From a bacterium (lineage in GTDB: Bacteria > RBG-13-66-14): DNA of 6,464 nucleotides. Positions within the stretch are counted from its first letter, which is position 1. Every line of letters begins with the position of its first letter. The notes beneath the pieces are model-generated. The model had not been told where the DNA came from. It saw nothing but the letters and a program-made list of their open reading frames with translations, and did no database searches. Location of the stretch: contig JAIOSI010000076.1 in NCBI GenBank assembly GCA_021107695.1, positions 1 through 6,464 of the forward strand, written 5' to 3'. A program made the translations under genes and the position numbers. Below are positions 5,862 through 6,464 of this stretch, piece after piece.

Positions 5862-6464
5862 ATGCATAAACAGAAGCTACTCAAACTGCTACCCCTGTTG
5901 CTGATCGCGGTTCTGTTCTTCTCTCTTTCCTGCGATGATGAAGCGGTCGAGGAACCCGTCGTCGAGGACGGGGATGTTGTCGCCGAAAAGCCGGAGCGGC
6001 GGGAAATTAACCTGGAACGCTTCGGGCTAAACTTTACCGTTGCCAATGACCGCTGGGACGAGGGGCAGCTGGTGATTGACCCGGAGAACAACGCCGAGCA
6101 GGCGGTCCTCTTCACCCCAGAGGGAAACGGATTCATCAATGTACTCTGCCAGCAGAACGACGAGCCGCTGACCGCAGAAGACCGCGACCTGGCTCTGGAG
6201 AACAAGCTATGGGAGATCGAGCCACAGTTCCCCGGCTTCACCGAGCTTTCCCGCGAGACCATCCCGCTTGCCGAGACCGAGGCGGTACTGGTCGAGTTTA
6301 CCGCTCAGTGGGGCGACGGCTCTACCTGGCAGTTCTACGACTACACCCTCGTTCGGGGAACCACCCTCTGTGGTATCCAGTTCGGCTCCGCCGAGGTCAG
6401 CTTCGAGGAGCTGTCCGGCGAGCTGGAAGCGATCCTTGCCAGCCTGAGCCTTGCCGCCGGCGAA
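5862..6464 (+). CDS. Putative lipoprotein with PsbP/DcrB-like domain (3'-truncated by window edge)
   Basis: 201 codons from ATG 5862 remain open to the end of the window. The start MHKQKLLKLLPLLLIAVLFFSLSC is a lipoprotein-type signal with C24 as the likely lipidated residue; the lipobox FSLSC is imperfect because Ser rather than Leu stands at -3. An acidic linker (DDEAVEEPVVEDGDVV) follows. From about residue 50 the pattern FGLNFTVANDRW, then AVLFTPEGNGFINVL, FPGFTELSRETIPL, AVLVEFTAQW, and LCGIQFGSAEVSFEEL fits the alpha/beta/alpha fold of PsbP, DcrB and DUF1795-type proteins. Such proteins often sit on the outer surface of a membrane; their job is mostly unknown. The ribosome site (TGGAAA, 5854-5859) is weak. 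A domain search could reassign the family, but the lipoprotein nature is fairly clear. Confidence 0.78.
   Translation, partial: MHKQKLLKLLPLLLIAVLFFSLSCDDEAVEEPVVEDGDVVAEKPERREINLERFGLNFTVANDRWDEGQLVIDPENNAEQAVLFTPEGNGFINVLCQQNDEPLTAEDRDLALENKLWEIEPQFPGFTELSRETIPLAETEAVLVEFTAQWGDGSTWQFYDYTLVRGTTLCGIQFGSAEVSFEELSGELEAILASLSLAAGE

Noticed and set aside
5687..6262. 191-residue open frame on the - strand
   Set aside because: It lies antisense to the lipoprotein gene, has a low-complexity Ser/Arg-rich product typical of shadow frames, and its end is just the translated palindromic repeat.

Overview
The window is a GC-rich piece of bacterial chromosome, probably from an uncultured anaerobe. It is densely packed, with every readable gene on the + strand. 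Three things point to the lifestyle. The subtilase ends in a FlgD-Ig/Por-type C-terminal domain of the kind common in the FCB superphylum and related candidate phyla. A multiheme c-type cytochrome protein is present. One gene appears to be decoded through a selenocysteine UGA, so the host would need SelA/B/C/D. The phylum cannot be fixed from this sequence alone.

Layout: 1-216 is the 3' end of ligA (BRCT domain of NAD-dependent DNA ligase). 226-1662 is a secreted SH3-like protein with two Asp-rich calcium-type loops; in sampled stretches it is clearly less GC-rich than its neighbours. 1723-3018 is the centrepiece: an exported UshA-like metallophosphatase-fold protein fused to four CXXCH haem-c motifs. 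An in-frame TGA at 1861-1863 falls in a C-D-U motif and is followed by a hairpin that fits the bacterial SECIS model. A conventional gene caller would start this gene at 2017 and lose the signal peptide and redox motif. 3030-3475 follows 11 bases later and encodes a C_GCAxxG_C_C redox protein broken by one frameshift at about 3180. 3724-5700 is a complete secreted S8 subtilase with signal peptide, propeptide, catalytic domain, Fn3-like domain and C-terminal sorting-like domain. 5862 to the right edge is the start of a lipoprotein with a PsbP/DcrB-like domain.

Two short palindromic repeat elements bracket the subtilase gene (3481-3667 and 5701 to about 5822). They share a 41-base unit made of two hairpins, present in opposite orientations on the two sides of the gene. 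Stem changes between copies are compensatory, so this looks like a dispersed REP/MITE-like family whose RNA or DNA hairpins matter.

Functionally, the selenoprotein/cytochrome and the adjacent Cys-rich protein look like a redox pair, probably cotranscribed. Most other products (SH3 protein, subtilase, lipoprotein) are also exported, so the window is largely about the cell envelope apart from ligA.
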